Source of the DNA: JBOGED01 sp050743625
Lineage (GTDB): Bacteria > Actinomycetota > Nitriliruptoria > Euzebyales > Egibacteraceae
DNA length: 23,028 bases
NCBI GenBank assembly: GCA_050743625.1
Contig: JBOGED010000389.1
Location: 1-23,028 of the forward strand
Direction of reading: 5' to 3'
Shown here piece by piece: positions 12,922-21,630 of this stretch. A program made the position numbers and the translations under genes. The stretch's first letter is position 1. The number at the start of each line of letters is the position of its first letter. The notes below the pieces were generated by a model. That model worked only from the letters and a program-made list of their open reading frames with translations. It was not told the DNA's origin and searched no databases.

Positions 12922-15900
12922 GTGGATGGCGACGGTGAGGGTGGCGTGGAGCAAGAACACAAGGAGCGGGGACCGGATCGGCGGACGGGGGAGGCGGTGC
13001 TTGCTCGGCTTGGCCTGAGCGCGAGCCGTGCCGTTGGCCCCCTGCGGAGCCTCGGTGTGTGGGTCGACGATGGCCCGACGCAGGGCTGCTGGCCAGTCGT
13101 CGAGGCCATTGCCGCCGCGGCCAACGCGGACACGGCGCTCCAGGCCCTGACAAGGCTGGCCGAGCGCCGCCCCCACGCATGGGCGCGCTTGATGAAGAAC
13201 TACCCACTGTTGCGGAAGGCGGCGATCGTGGCAGGGGTCAGTGAGGCCCTAGGCGACCTGTACAGCCAAGACACTGAGGCATTGGCGGTGCTGGAAGGCG
13301 ATCTAGAGAGCCAGGACGCCACTACCGTCCGTCACCATGGGGTAGAGGCCCTGAGCGAGAGCCCGCAGGAGTCCGCTCTTGTCTTAGCGGGCGTCCAACG
13401 ACGGGGCCTCCTTCGCATCGCCGCCCGCGACCTTCTCGGGTGGATCGACACGCCGGCCGCGTCGCGTGAGCTGTCCGCGCTGGCTGACGGCGTCTTGGCC
13501 GCGGCGCTCGATCACGCCACCCACGCCGCCCGAGATGCCGGCCAAGACGCTCGCATGGCGGTGATCGGGATGGGCAAGCTCGGGGGGAGCGAGCTGAACT
13601 ACGTCTCCGACGTCGACGTGCTGTTCGTGCACGATGGGAAGCTTGAGGTGGCGACGGCGGCGGCGAGAAGGTTTCTCGGCCTGCTCGGCTCGCCGACTCC
13701 CCGGGGGCGGGTGTACGAGATCGACGCGAGCCTGCGGCCAGAGGGCCGTGATGGACCGCTGTCCCGGACCTTGGACGCCTACGCGGCGTACTACGATCGC
13801 TGGGCGAAGACCTGGGAGTTCCAGGCGCTCCTCAAGGCGCGCCCGGTGGCCGGTGACCCAGAGCTGGGGCGAGCCTTCATAGCGATGGTCGCACCGCACG
13901 TCTGGCCTGACCGCCTCGACGTAGAGGCGGTCGCCGAGATCCAGCGGATGAAAGGGGTCGTCGAGAGCTCTGCGCAGGTCCGCCGTGACGGGCCCCGCCA
14001 GCTGAAGCTCGCCCCGGGCGGCTTGAGAGACATCGAGTTCGCGGTCCAGCTGCTGCAGCTGGTCCACGGCCGGCACGATCACGAGCTGCGAAGCCCCAAC
14101 ACCCTGGAGGCGCTGGACGCGCTCGCCCGAGGCGGGTACGTCGACGACGGAGACGCCGCGCTGTTCAGCGACACCTACCAGTTCCTCCGAACCGTCGAGC
14201 ACCGCCTGCAGCTCCGGCGGTTGCGGCGCACCCACACGATCCCGCGGGGCGACGCCGAGCGGTACCGGTTGGCTCGCGCGACCGGCTTCCGTGACATCAG
14301 CGCGGCCAGCGCGCTCGTCCAGTTCGATCGCCAGTACGGGCGGACGCAGAGCGCGGCGCGCCGCCTGCATGAGAAGCTGTTCTACCGGCCGCTGCTCTCC
14401 CGGTTCGCCGACCTCGGCTCTGACCAGATCGCTTTGGCCGGTGAGCCCGCTCGCGAGCGCCTCGCCGCACTGGGGTTCTCGAACGCGGCGGGCGCGCTCG
14501 CGCATATCGAGGCCTTGGCCGGCGGCGTCGGGCGGTCGGCGCAGCTGTTCGGGACCTTACTGCCCGCCATCCTGCCCGTCTTCGCCGAGCAGCCCGATCC
14601 CGATGGCGGCCTCGCGAGCCTACGATCGCTGGCTGAGCGGCTCGGCGACTCGCCCTTCTTCCTGCGCACGTTGAGGGACAACCCACCGGTCGGGGAGCTG
14701 CTCGCGCGGGTCCTGGGACGGAGCCGGCTGGTGGGGGAGTGGCTGGAGCGCCAGCCCGAGGTCATCGGCGCGATGGCCGATCTGGCGGGGTTGCAGCGGA
14801 CCTTGGAGCCGGAGGATTACCGCCGCTTAGCGGGCGGGATCGTGCGGCGGCGGTCCTCCCCGGCGGGTGCCGCGGACGCCCTGCGCCGCCTGCGCCGGCG
14901 GGAGATGGCGCGCACCGCGGTGCGAGACCTCGGTGGGCAGGCTGGCATCACCGACGTGATGCGGGAGCTGACCGGGCTCGCCGAGGCATGCCTAGAGGCT
15001 GGCGTGGCGCTCGCGCCGGAGCAGGGCGTTCGTCTCGCCATCATCGGGATGGGAAGGCTGGGCAGCGGTGAGCTCTCGTACTCGAGCGATCTCGACGTGC
15101 TCATGGTGTTCGCGCCCGCTGAGGGTCGGGACGAGGCCCTTCTGGCCTCGGAGCGGTTGCTGCGCCTGCTGTCGGACGTGACGCCTGAGGGACAGGCCTT
15201 CCGCGTCGACCCGAACCTGCGCCCGGAGGGTCGCACCGGGACCTTGGCGCGTACGCTCGACTCGTACCTGTCGTACTACCGCCGCTGGGGAAAGGATTGG
15301 GAGCTGCAAGCGTTGACCCAGGCCCGGCCGGTCGCCGGTGATCTGGAGCTGGGATCCGCGTTCGTCGAGGCCGTCACCTCGCTGGTGTACCCGCCGAGCG
15401 TCCCCGCCGAGCGGCTGCAGGCGGTCCGGATGATGAAGGCGAGGGTCGAGCGCGAGCGCGCCGGCCGCGACACCGAGCGGCTAGGCCGTCAACGGCTCCG
15501 CTCGCCAAGGAACGAGTCCCAGCGGGCTACGGGGCCCGCACGCCCTCCCAGTGCCCGCGCGGATCTCAAGCTGGGCCCTGGCGGGCTCAGCGACGTCGAG
15601 TGGACCGTCCAGCTGCTCCAGATCGCCCACGGCGGCGAGATCGAGGCGCTCCGCGGCCCCGGCACGCTGGCCGCCCTGGACGCGTGCGAAGCGGCGGGCC
15701 TGCTCACGGCCGCGGACGCGCGCTGGCTGCGCGACGGTTGGCTTCTGTTGAGCCGGGTCCGCAACGCGCTCTACCTCGCGGGCCAGCGCGAGAGCGACCG
15801 CCTCCCTGGCGGCCGTGAGGACCGCGAGCATCTCGCCCGCCTCCTCGACTACCCCAGCGTCCAAGCCTTCGCCGAAGACCTCGACCGCGCCATGCGCCGC

Positions 15901-15939
15901 ATCCGCAAGGTCCACGAGCGCGCCTTCTACCGCCAGTAG
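12922..15939 (+). CDS. glnE: Bifunctional glutamine synthetase adenylyltransferase/deadenylase
   Basis: Adds or removes AMP on a Tyr of glutamine synthetase in response to nitrogen status. The 1005-residue protein has two nucleotidyltransferase halves: the first with GMGKLGG (216-222) and SDVDVLF (229-235), the second with GMGRLGSGELSYSSDLDVLM (about 709-728), each followed by a LRPEGRDGPL/LRPEGRTGTL motif and by a PII-uridylyl-transferase-like helical domain (LKLAPGGLRDIEFAVQLLQ and LKLGPGGLSDVEWTVQLLQ). The Asp pairs of both active sites are intact. An extra Arg-rich stretch of roughly 25 residues (about 853-878) precedes the second GGLSDVEW. The start is GTG 12922; a GTG near 12946 is an alternative. 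It is probably co-transcribed with glnA. Confidence 0.95.
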   Translation: MDGDGEGGVEQEHKERGPDRRTGEAVLARLGLSASRAVGPLRSLGVWVDDGPTQGCWPVVEAIAAAANADTALQALTRLAERRPHAWARLMKNYPLLRKAAIVAGVSEALGDLYSQDTEALAVLEGDLESQDATTVRHHGVEALSESPQESALVLAGVQRRGLLRIAARDLLGWIDTPAASRELSALADGVLAAALDHATHAARDAGQDARMAVIGMGKLGGSELNYVSDVDVLFVHDGKLEVATAAARRFLGLLGSPTPRGRVYEIDASLRPEGRDGPLSRTLDAYAAYYDRWAKTWEFQALLKARPVAGDPELGRAFIAMVAPHVWPDRLDVEAVAEIQRMKGVVESSAQVRRDGPRQLKLAPGGLRDIEFAVQLLQLVHGRHDHELRSPNTLEALDALARGGYVDDGDAALFSDTYQFLRTVEHRLQLRRLRRTHTIPRGDAERYRLARATGFRDISAASALVQFDRQYGRTQSAARRLHEKLFYRPLLSRFADLGSDQIALAGEPARERLAALGFSNAAGALAHIEALAGGVGRSAQLFGTLLPAILPVFAEQPDPDGGLASLRSLAERLGDSPFFLRTLRDNPPVGELLARVLGRSRLVGEWLERQPEVIGAMADLAGLQRTLEPEDYRRLAGGIVRRRSSPAGAADALRRLRRREMARTAVRDLGGQAGITDVMRELTGLAEACLEAGVALAPEQGVRLAIIGMGRLGSGELSYSSDLDVLMVFAPAEGRDEALLASERLLRLLSDVTPEGQAFRVDPNLRPEGRTGTLARTLDSYLSYYRRWGKDWELQALTQARPVAGDLELGSAFVEAVTSLVYPPSVPAERLQAVRMMKARVERERAGRDTERLGRQRLRSPRNESQRATGPARPPSARADLKLGPGGLSDVEWTVQLLQIAHGGEIEALRGPGTLAALDACEAAGLLTAADARWLRDGWLLLSRVRNALYLAGQRESDRLPGGREDREHLARLLDYPSVQAFAEDLDRAMRRIRKVHERAFYRQ

Positions 15940-15955
15940 ACAGTTCCCGTGCCGG

Positions 15956-17551
15956 TCAGGTGGTGAGTTGCTTGCGGAGCTCGGTCTTGAGGATCTTGCC
16001 GGTCTTGTTGCGGGGGATCTCGCCGACGATGCGGACGCGGCGGGGGACGGCGTAGTCGGACATGTGCTCGCCGACCCAGCGCCGCACGTCTCGGACGGTC
16101 AGCTCGTGACCGTCGGCGGGGACGACGAAGCAGGCGACGGCCTCGAAGGCGAGGGGATCGGGGATCCCCACGACCGCGGCGTCGGCGATCCCGGGATGCT
16201 CCATGAGCAGCTGCTCGACCTCGACCGAGAAGATCTTGTACCCGCCGCGCGTGATCATGTCCTTCTTGCGGTCCAAGATCCACACGTAGCCTTGCGCGTC
16301 CATGCGGGCGACGTCGCCGGTGCGGAACCAGCCGTCGACGATCGCCTCCGCGGTCGCCACTGGGTCGTCGAGGTAGCCGGTCGTCACCAGGGACCCACGG
16401 AGCAGCAGCTCGCCCGGTTGCCCGGGGGATAGCTCCTCGCCATCGTCGCCGACGACCCGCGCTTCCATGCACGGCAGCGGGCGCCCGACCGAGCCAGGCT
16501 TCGCGTCCATCTCCTCGGGAAGGAGCATCGTGGCGGGTGAGTGCGTCTCGGACAGCCCGTAGACGTCGTGGAGTCGCGCGCGGGGCAACCGTTCCCGCAG
16601 CGCCGGCAGCGCCGATCGTGGGAACGGCGAGCCGCCGAAGGCGAGGAGCCGCAGGTGATCGAGGGCCGGCGAGCGAAAGGTCGGCTCGCGGAGCATCAGG
16701 ACCCAGAAGCTGGGGACGGAGTACGCCCAGGTGATCCGCTCGTCCCGCAAGAGGCGGGAGAACTGGACCGGCGACGCTTCAGGAACGAGCACGCTCGTGC
16801 CGCCGACGAGCATCATCGGCAGCACATGTGCGTGGAGCGCGCTGACGTAGGACAGTTGAAAGAGCACCGCGGTGCGGTCGTCGGGTACCAGCCCGAGCAC
16901 GTGCGCATACGTCGTGCCGCTGTGAACGGAGGCGCGGTGGACGATCTGGCTGCCCTTCGGCCGTCCCGTCGTGCCGGAGGTGTAGACGATCTGGAACGTG
17001 CTGGCCTCGTCCGGCGGTGACTCGATGCCCTTCCAGGGCCGGCGCGTGCCGTTCAGCACGTCGCCGACCGGGCGTACCTGGCTGGGCTCGAGGCCCACTT
17101 GGGCGCTGGCGGCGCGGAGCCCCTCCAGGTAGGGAGCCTGACCCAGAGCGAGCACGGCTCTCGAGTGCTCGAGCATGTACGCCCACTGCGTGGGGCGTAG
17201 CCGGACGTTCAGCCCCGCCAGGATGAACCCACCCCTCGCGCAGGCGAACAACGCGACGGCGAGGTCGAGGCAGTTGTGCATCGCCACCGCCACCCGGTCG
17301 CCCTGGCGGACGCCCGCCTCGCCGAACCGCTCGACCGCGCCCTCGACCAGCTCGGCGAACTCGCCATAGGTGACGCGTTCACCGCCGTCCACGAACGCCT
17401 CGCGCTCACCAAAGCGCCGTACCGCCTGGTCGAGCACGTCCACCACGGTCGGCAACCGCTCCGGGTAGCTCAGGACCTGAGCGCCGAGCCACGGCTGCCG
17501 AGCCACGACCAGGCCATTCGGCGCGACATACGACCGCGGCATCGACGTCAT
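15956..17551 (-). CDS. Acyl-CoA synthetase (AMP-dependent ligase)
   Basis: Activates a carboxylic acid, most likely a fatty or aromatic acid, to its CoA thioester through an acyl-adenylate. The 531-residue protein has the ANL-family motifs in order: P-loop YTSGTTGRPKG (about 190-200), YGLSETHSPA (about 330), GWFRTGDVARMDAQGYVWIL (about 402) with DRKKDMITRGGYKIFSVEVE, and the catalytic lysine in NKTGKILK near residue 518. The exact acid cannot be inferred. It converges on glnE (16-bp gap). ATG 17551 was taken as start; no SD is visible, and a TACGCT -10-like element eight bases upstream would suit a leaderless transcript. Confidence 0.92.
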   Translation of the reverse strand: MTSMPRSYVAPNGLVVARQPWLGAQVLSYPERLPTVVDVLDQAVRRFGEREAFVDGGERVTYGEFAELVEGAVERFGEAGVRQGDRVAVAMHNCLDLAVALFACARGGFILAGLNVRLRPTQWAYMLEHSRAVLALGQAPYLEGLRAASAQVGLEPSQVRPVGDVLNGTRRPWKGIESPPDEASTFQIVYTSGTTGRPKGSQIVHRASVHSGTTYAHVLGLVPDDRTAVLFQLSYVSALHAHVLPMMLVGGTSVLVPEASPVQFSRLLRDERITWAYSVPSFWVLMLREPTFRSPALDHLRLLAFGGSPFPRSALPALRERLPRARLHDVYGLSETHSPATMLLPEEMDAKPGSVGRPLPCMEARVVGDDGEELSPGQPGELLLRGSLVTTGYLDDPVATAEAIVDGWFRTGDVARMDAQGYVWILDRKKDMITRGGYKIFSVEVEQLLMEHPGIADAAVVGIPDPLAFEAVACFVVPADGHELTVRDVRRWVGEHMSDYAVPRRVRIVGEIPRNKTGKILKTELRKQLTT

Positions 17552-17563
17552 GGGGCACTAGCG

Positions 17564-17590
17564 TAGTGGCCAGTATGTAGTGGCCAGTAT
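17564..17590. repeat. Tandem 13-bp repeat, candidate operator
   Basis: TAGTGGCCAGTAT occurs twice, at 17564-17576 and 17578-17590, with a 14-bp period. Each copy contains the palindrome TGGCCA. The site lies between the acyl-CoA synthetase start and the Phd/VapC operon and could regulate either. Confidence 0.45.
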
Positions 17591-17688
17591 TTCGGAAGTG
17601 AAGACGTCTTGGTTGGTCAATGGCTATAGTCACCGGTCAGAAGTGGTAGTATGGCTTCTCGCTGATTCCGCTCGTGAGGAGGTTACGC

Positions 17689-17934
17689 GTGGAAGAGCCA
17701 GTCATCATCGCGAGCAAGTTCAAGGAGCACTGCTTGGCGTTGCTGGATCAAGTGGCCCGGACGAAGATCGCCGTCGTCGTCACGAAACATGGCACACCAG
17801 TTGCCCGGCTGGTGCCTCTCGACCAGCCGATCGCCTCGCCAACCATGGGTAGTGTGCGGCTCCTTGCCGAAGACGATCGTGCGTACTTCTCCACGGGAGA
17901 GGATTGGGAGGCCGAGGGCTCTCCCGTCGCATGA
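17689..17934 (+). CDS. Antitoxin, Phd/YefM family
   Basis: 81-residue antitoxin, first gene of an intact toxin-antitoxin pair. The N-terminus VEEPVIIASKFKEHCLALLD and VAVRTK-like VARTKIAVVVTKHGTPVARLVP is the Phd/YefM fold, which binds the operon's own operator; the acidic C-terminus (LLAEDDRAYFSTGEDWEAEG) is the part expected to bind and block the toxin. The start was set at GTG 17689 because a strong GAGGAGG ribosome site (17676-17682) sits six bases upstream; an in-frame GTG at 17674 overlaps that site. Its stop overlaps the toxin start as ATGA. Confidence 0.88.
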   Translation: MEEPVIIASKFKEHCLALLDQVARTKIAVVVTKHGTPVARLVPLDQPIASPTMGSVRLLAEDDRAYFSTGEDWEAEGSPVA

Positions 17935-18332
17935 TCCTCTTGGACACGCATGCCGTCCTCTGGTGGCAGGCGGGCGGAACCCGTCTCTCCCAGAGAGCCT
18001 CCCGTGAGATCGCGAAGGCAGACGTGATTTGGATCAGCCCCATCTCGTGCTGGGAGATCGCCACGCTGCTCGCAAAGGGACGGATTGAGCTCGATCGCGA
18101 GATCTACACGTGGGTCCGGGACGTGTTCAGCGACGAGCGAATCAAGCCCGCGACGCTCACCCCGCAGGCAGCCGTGGGCGCGGCGCTGCTCGGCCAGAGG
18201 GGCTTCCACGGAGATCCCGCCGACCGATTTCTGTGCGCTACCGCACGCGAGCTATCTGTCCCTCTGGTGACAAAGGACGAGTCGATCCAGGTGTTCGCTA
18301 CGCGAGCGGGCGACTTCAAGACGATTTGGTAG
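17931..18332 (+). CDS. vapC: PIN-domain ribonuclease toxin (VapC)
   Basis: 133-residue toxin partner of the Phd-type antitoxin. It begins MILLDTHAVLWW with D5, has E42 in SCWEIATLL, then the third acidic cluster in HGDPADRFLCATA and a fourth Asp in LVTKDESI, so the metal-binding acidic set of a PIN ribonuclease appears complete. Targets of such toxins are tRNA or rRNA, but which one is not visible here. An earlier ATG at 17904 lies inside the antitoxin gene and was rejected in favour of 17931, which gives the usual four-base ATGA overlap. The leucyl aminopeptidase gene converges from the other side. Confidence 0.9.
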   Translation: MILLDTHAVLWWQAGGTRLSQRASREIAKADVIWISPISCWEIATLLAKGRIELDREIYTWVRDVFSDERIKPATLTPQAAVGAALLGQRGFHGDPADRFLCATARELSVPLVTKDESIQVFATRAGDFKTIW

Positions 18333-18418
18333 CGATGGGCACGAGGGACCAGCGATAGCGAGGTGGATTCGTTGGGGTGCGGCTCGCCGAGCTCAGCCCA
18401 CCGCGGCGCCGCCGCAGC

Positions 18419-18436
18419 CGATCTGCCGACAGATCG
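18419..18436. terminator. Hairpin between convergent vapC and pepA
   Basis: CGATCTG and CAGATCG, seven-base perfect arms with loop CCGA, lie in the short region where the toxin gene and the aminopeptidase gene converge. There is no T-run, so only a weak bidirectional terminator is suggested. Confidence 0.3.
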
Positions 18437-18449
18437 TACGCGTGGCTTC

Positions 18450-19922
18450 TCAGGCGGTGCGGCGTTCGAGCCAGGCGAGGAGGGTGCGGACGGCGAAGCC
18501 GGTGCCGCCTGGGGGAAGGTGGCCGTCGGCGTGGGCGGGGGAGAGGAAGGACGGGCCGGCGATGTCGAGGTGGGCCCAGCTGCAGTCGCCCACGAAATGT
18601 TGGAGGAAGAGGCCCCCCATGATGGTGCCGGCTCCGGCGCCGTACCCCGTGTTGCTCAGGTCGGCGACGGGCGTGTCGAGGAAGTGATCGAGATCCGGCC
18701 AGAGCGGGAGTGGCCACAGTGGCTCACCCGCGACACCCGCGGCGAGCCGCAGCTCGTCGAGCAGGCCTTTGTCATTGCTCATGACCGCACCGGCGTACTG
18801 CCCAAGCACCGCGGAGGTGCCCGTCAGCGTGGCGACGTCCACAATCGCGGCGGGCTTGAGGGCTGCCGCGTAGTCCAGGGCGTCCGCCAGGATGAGCCGG
18901 CCCTCGGCGTCGGTGTCGCGTACCTCCACCCTGGTGCCGCCGTGAATCGTGACGATGTCGCCGGGCCGCTGCGCGTTGCCGCCGGGCATGTTCTCCGCGA
19001 GTGGGAGCAGGCCCGTCACCTGGACTCGGACGGCGAGGTCGGCCAGCACGGACATCGCGGAGGCCACGACCGCCGCGCCGGCCATGTCCTTCTTCTGGGT
19101 ATCCATCGCGGCGCCGCGCTTGAGATTGAGGCCCCCCGCGTCGAATGTGATGCCCAAGCCGGCGAGGACGATATGGGCCGCTGGGTCGGTGGGCCGGTAT
19201 CGCAGCTCGACGAGGCGTGGGGGCGCCTGCGAGCCACCGCCGACCGCGAGTATGCCGCCGAACCCCTGCCCGGCCAGCGCCTCCTCGTCCCTGATGAGCA
19301 CATCGCAGACCCCGCCCACTAGCACGCGGATCGACTCGGCGAGATCGGCGGGTCGCTTGCGGTCGGGAGGGAGGTTCACGAGGTCGCGCGCGGCACAGGT
19401 CGCTCGGGAGTAGACGCCTGCTCTCTGGATCCCCTCTCGGGCATCCGCGAGCTGGCTGGAAGGCACGAGCAGGACGACGCTTTGCAGTCGCGGGGTGTCG
19501 CCCGCCGCGACCTTCTTGAACCGGTGGTCGGTGTGGGCGCCGAGCTGGAAACCCTCGGTGATCGCCTCGATCGCGGCCCGGTTCGCATGCACCTCGGCGA
19601 GCGTGGTCGCCACGCGCTCGACGCCTTGGCATGCCTTCGCCGCCACGCCGGCGGCGCGCCGGAGCCGCTCGGGGTCGGTCTCGTCCATGCGCCCCAGCCC
19701 GACGAGCACGACCCCGTTCACGGTGAGCCCTGGGGCTGCGAGCACCAGGTGCTGCCCGATGTCACCGCGGAACGAGGGGGTCACCGGGAACTCGTCCAGC
19801 CCGAGCGCGTCGAGCACCACCCCCGCACCTGGCCCTTCGATGCCGCCCTTGAAGACCGGCACCACAAGCAGGTCGGCTTCGACCTGGGTGGGGTGGCCGG
19901 CCACGGCGGACACGGTCAGCAC
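18450..19922 (-). CDS. pepA: Leucyl aminopeptidase, M17 family, with a changed metal ligand
   Basis: Cytoplasmic metallo-aminopeptidase that removes N-terminal residues from peptides. The 490-residue protein has the M17 N-terminal domain and the catalytic domain with D261 (GITFDAGG), K268 (LNLK), D279 (KKDMAGA), and D338, E340, R342 in DTDAEGRLI. The spacing matches E. coli PepA exactly, which places Leu256 (codon TTG) where the second-metal ligand Lys270 normally sits. That loss could weaken or alter activity. The start is GTG 19922 with a GGAAAGG ribosome site six bases upstream. It lies 80 bp downstream of gpmA on the same strand. Confidence 0.92.
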   Translation of the reverse strand: MLTVSAVAGHPTQVEADLLVVPVFKGGIEGPGAGVVLDALGLDEFPVTPSFRGDIGQHLVLAAPGLTVNGVVLVGLGRMDETDPERLRRAAGVAAKACQGVERVATTLAEVHANRAAIEAITEGFQLGAHTDHRFKKVAAGDTPRLQSVVLLVPSSQLADAREGIQRAGVYSRATCAARDLVNLPPDRKRPADLAESIRVLVGGVCDVLIRDEEALAGQGFGGILAVGGGSQAPPRLVELRYRPTDPAAHIVLAGLGITFDAGGLNLKRGAAMDTQKKDMAGAAVVASAMSVLADLAVRVQVTGLLPLAENMPGGNAQRPGDIVTIHGGTRVEVRDTDAEGRLILADALDYAAALKPAAIVDVATLTGTSAVLGQYAGAVMSNDKGLLDELRLAAGVAGEPLWPLPLWPDLDHFLDTPVADLSNTGYGAGAGTIMGGLFLQHFVGDCSWAHLDIAGPSFLSPAHADGHLPPGGTGFAVRTLLAWLERRTA

Positions 19923-20002
19923 GTCGGGCCTTTCCGGATAGTGGACAGGCAGCGGAGTGTATCGAGGTGAGGCGCGTACGGTCTATGCCTGACCTGAACT
20001 GG

Positions 20003-20614
20003 CTACTCGAGGATGCGCTTGCCCACCGGTCCACCACCGGTCATCTCGTAGACGATCGGGACACCCGTCGCGATCTCGAGGCGCGTCACCGCGTCGTCGC
20101 TGAGACCGTCCAGCTCCTTCACGATCGCGCGCAGCGAGTTGCCGTGCGCGCTTATAAGGACCGCGGCGACCTCAGCGGTCTTGGGCACGACCACGCGCTC
20201 GAAGTAGGGCAGGGTGCGGTTCGCGGTGTCCTTCAGGCTCTCGCCGCCCGGAGGAGGAACGTCGTAGCTGCGCCGCCATACCCGCACCTGCTCCTCGCCG
20301 AACTCTCCTGCCGTCTGCGCCTTGTTTCGGCCGGTCAGCGCCCCGTAGAAGCGCTCGTTCAGCTCCCAGGCTTGCACCTGCTCGAGGTCGTCCTGGCCCA
20401 GGCTGTCGAGGACGATACGGCCCGTGTCGATCGCCCTCCGCAAGGTTGAGGTGAAGGCGACGTCGACGCGGACTCCCTCGCCGGCCAGCCGATCGCCGGC
20501 GCGTTTGGCCTCGTCGCGGCCCTTGTCTGACAACGGGCTGTCGACCCAGCCCGTGAAGCGGTTCTCGGCGTTCCACTCGGACTGGCCGTGGCGGATCAAG
20601 ATCAGCTGGCTCAT
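20003..20614 (-). CDS. gpmA: 2,3-bisphosphoglycerate-dependent phosphoglycerate mutase
   Basis: Glycolytic and gluconeogenic enzyme that interconverts 3- and 2-phosphoglycerate through a phosphohistidine. The 203-residue product shows RHGQSEWN with the catalytic H9, ENRFTGWVDSPLSDKG, ELNERFYGALTGRNKA and the second His in SAHGNSLRAIV. It is somewhat shorter than the ~250-residue E. coli enzyme but has all catalytic motifs. ATG 20614 has no clear SD; TAACGT nine bases before it could be the -10 of a leaderless promoter. It is divergent from the desaturase gene, sharing a ~90-bp intergenic region. Confidence 0.92.
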   Translation of the reverse strand: MSQLILIRHGQSEWNAENRFTGWVDSPLSDKGRDEAKRAGDRLAGEGVRVDVAFTSTLRRAIDTGRIVLDSLGQDDLEQVQAWELNERFYGALTGRNKAQTAGEFGEEQVRVWRRSYDVPPPGGESLKDTANRTLPYFERVVVPKTAEVAAVLISAHGNSLRAIVKELDGLSDDAVTRLEIATGVPIVYEMTGGGPVGKRILE

Positions 20615-20639
20615 TGGGCTCAGACGTTAGCAGCATCGT

Positions 20640-20669
20640 TTGACGGGTATACCTACGGGAGCGTAGGTT
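20640..20669 (+). promoter_or_regulatory. Promoter of the desaturase gene with internal operator
   Basis: A -35 TTGACG (20640-20645) and -10 TAGGTT (20664-20669) are separated by 18 bases. The palindrome ACCTACG-GGAG-CGTAGGT (20651-20668) fills the spacer and overlaps the -10, the classical position for a repressor. A third CGTAGGT is at 20677-20683. Confidence 0.55.
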
Positions 20670-20701
20670 ACGGTTACGTAGGTGTATCACTAGGGAGTCC
20701 G

Positions 20702-21625
20702 ATGACTGAGCGCACTGAGTCGAACCTGCTCGCCGAGCTGGAGCCCAAGGCGGAGGAGTACCTCGAGCGCCACCTTGGTATGGCGAAGGAGTGGTTCCCT
20801 CACGAGTACGTCCCCTACTCACAGGGACGCGACTTCGACCTCGAGCCGTGGACGCCCGATCAGCCTCGGCTCTCGGGGGTGGCCCAGATCGCCTTCGAGG
20901 TGAACCTGCTCACCGAGGACAACCTCCCCAGCTACCACTACGAGATCAGATCCATGTTCGGCAAGAAGGACTCGGCCTGGATCGACTGGGTACACCGGTG
21001 GACCGCCGAGGAGGGTCGCCACGCGATCGTTCTCCGTGACTATCTCGTGGTCACCCGCAACATCGATCCCGTCCAACTCGAACGGGGGCGGATGGCGACC
21101 ATGCAAACCGGCTACGACAGCGGTGAGAAGGACACGCTGCACGGCATGGCGTACGTGGCGTTCCAAGAGCGGGCCACCCGCATCTCGCACCGGAACACCG
21201 GCCGTTACTCGGACGATCCCGTCGCGGACCGGATCATGGCCCGCATCTCGACCGACGAGAACCTGCACATGGTGTTCTACCGGGACATGCTCGACGCCGC
21301 GCTCCAGCTGCGCCCCTCTGAGGGGGTAATCGCGATCGCCGACGAGGTCATGCGGTTCCAGATGCCGGGCGCCGGCATGCCGTCCTTTCAACGCAAGGCT
21401 GTTCAGATCGCGAAGGCGGGCATCTACGACCTGCGGATTCACCACGACGAGGTCGTGTGGCCGCTGCTCCGGCACTGGGGCTTCTTCGACGTCGAAGGGC
21501 TGGACCCTCAAGCGGAGCAGCGCCGCCAGCAGTGCGCGTCCTACCTAAAGGGTCTCGACGCGCTCGCCCGCCGTTACGACGAGAAGCGCGCGGCCCGTGA
21601 GGCGGCCGCCGCCTCCAAGACCTGA
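20702..21625 (+). CDS. Acyl-ACP desaturase (DesA family)
   Basis: Soluble diiron enzyme that introduces a double bond into acyl-ACP, here probably shaping membrane fatty acids. The 307-residue protein has the ferritin-like diiron ligands: the first Glu in NLLTEDNLPSYHYEI, EEGRH in WTAEEGRHAIVLRDY and DENLH in ISTDENLHMVFYRDM. Length and motifs match the mycobacterial DesA1/DesA2 type. The ATG at 20702 follows the ribosome site AGGGAG; an in-frame start at 20588 would lie inside gpmA and across the promoter, so it was rejected. The promoter carries a palindrome likely bound by a repressor. It converges on the TetR gene with a 5-bp gap. Confidence 0.92.
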   Translation: MTERTESNLLAELEPKAEEYLERHLGMAKEWFPHEYVPYSQGRDFDLEPWTPDQPRLSGVAQIAFEVNLLTEDNLPSYHYEIRSMFGKKDSAWIDWVHRWTAEEGRHAIVLRDYLVVTRNIDPVQLERGRMATMQTGYDSGEKDTLHGMAYVAFQERATRISHRNTGRYSDDPVADRIMARISTDENLHMVFYRDMLDAALQLRPSEGVIAIADEVMRFQMPGAGMPSFQRKAVQIAKAGIYDLRIHHDEVVWPLLRHWGFFDVEGLDPQAEQRRQQCASYLKGLDALARRYDEKRAAREAAAASKT

Positions 21626-21630
21626 CCCGG

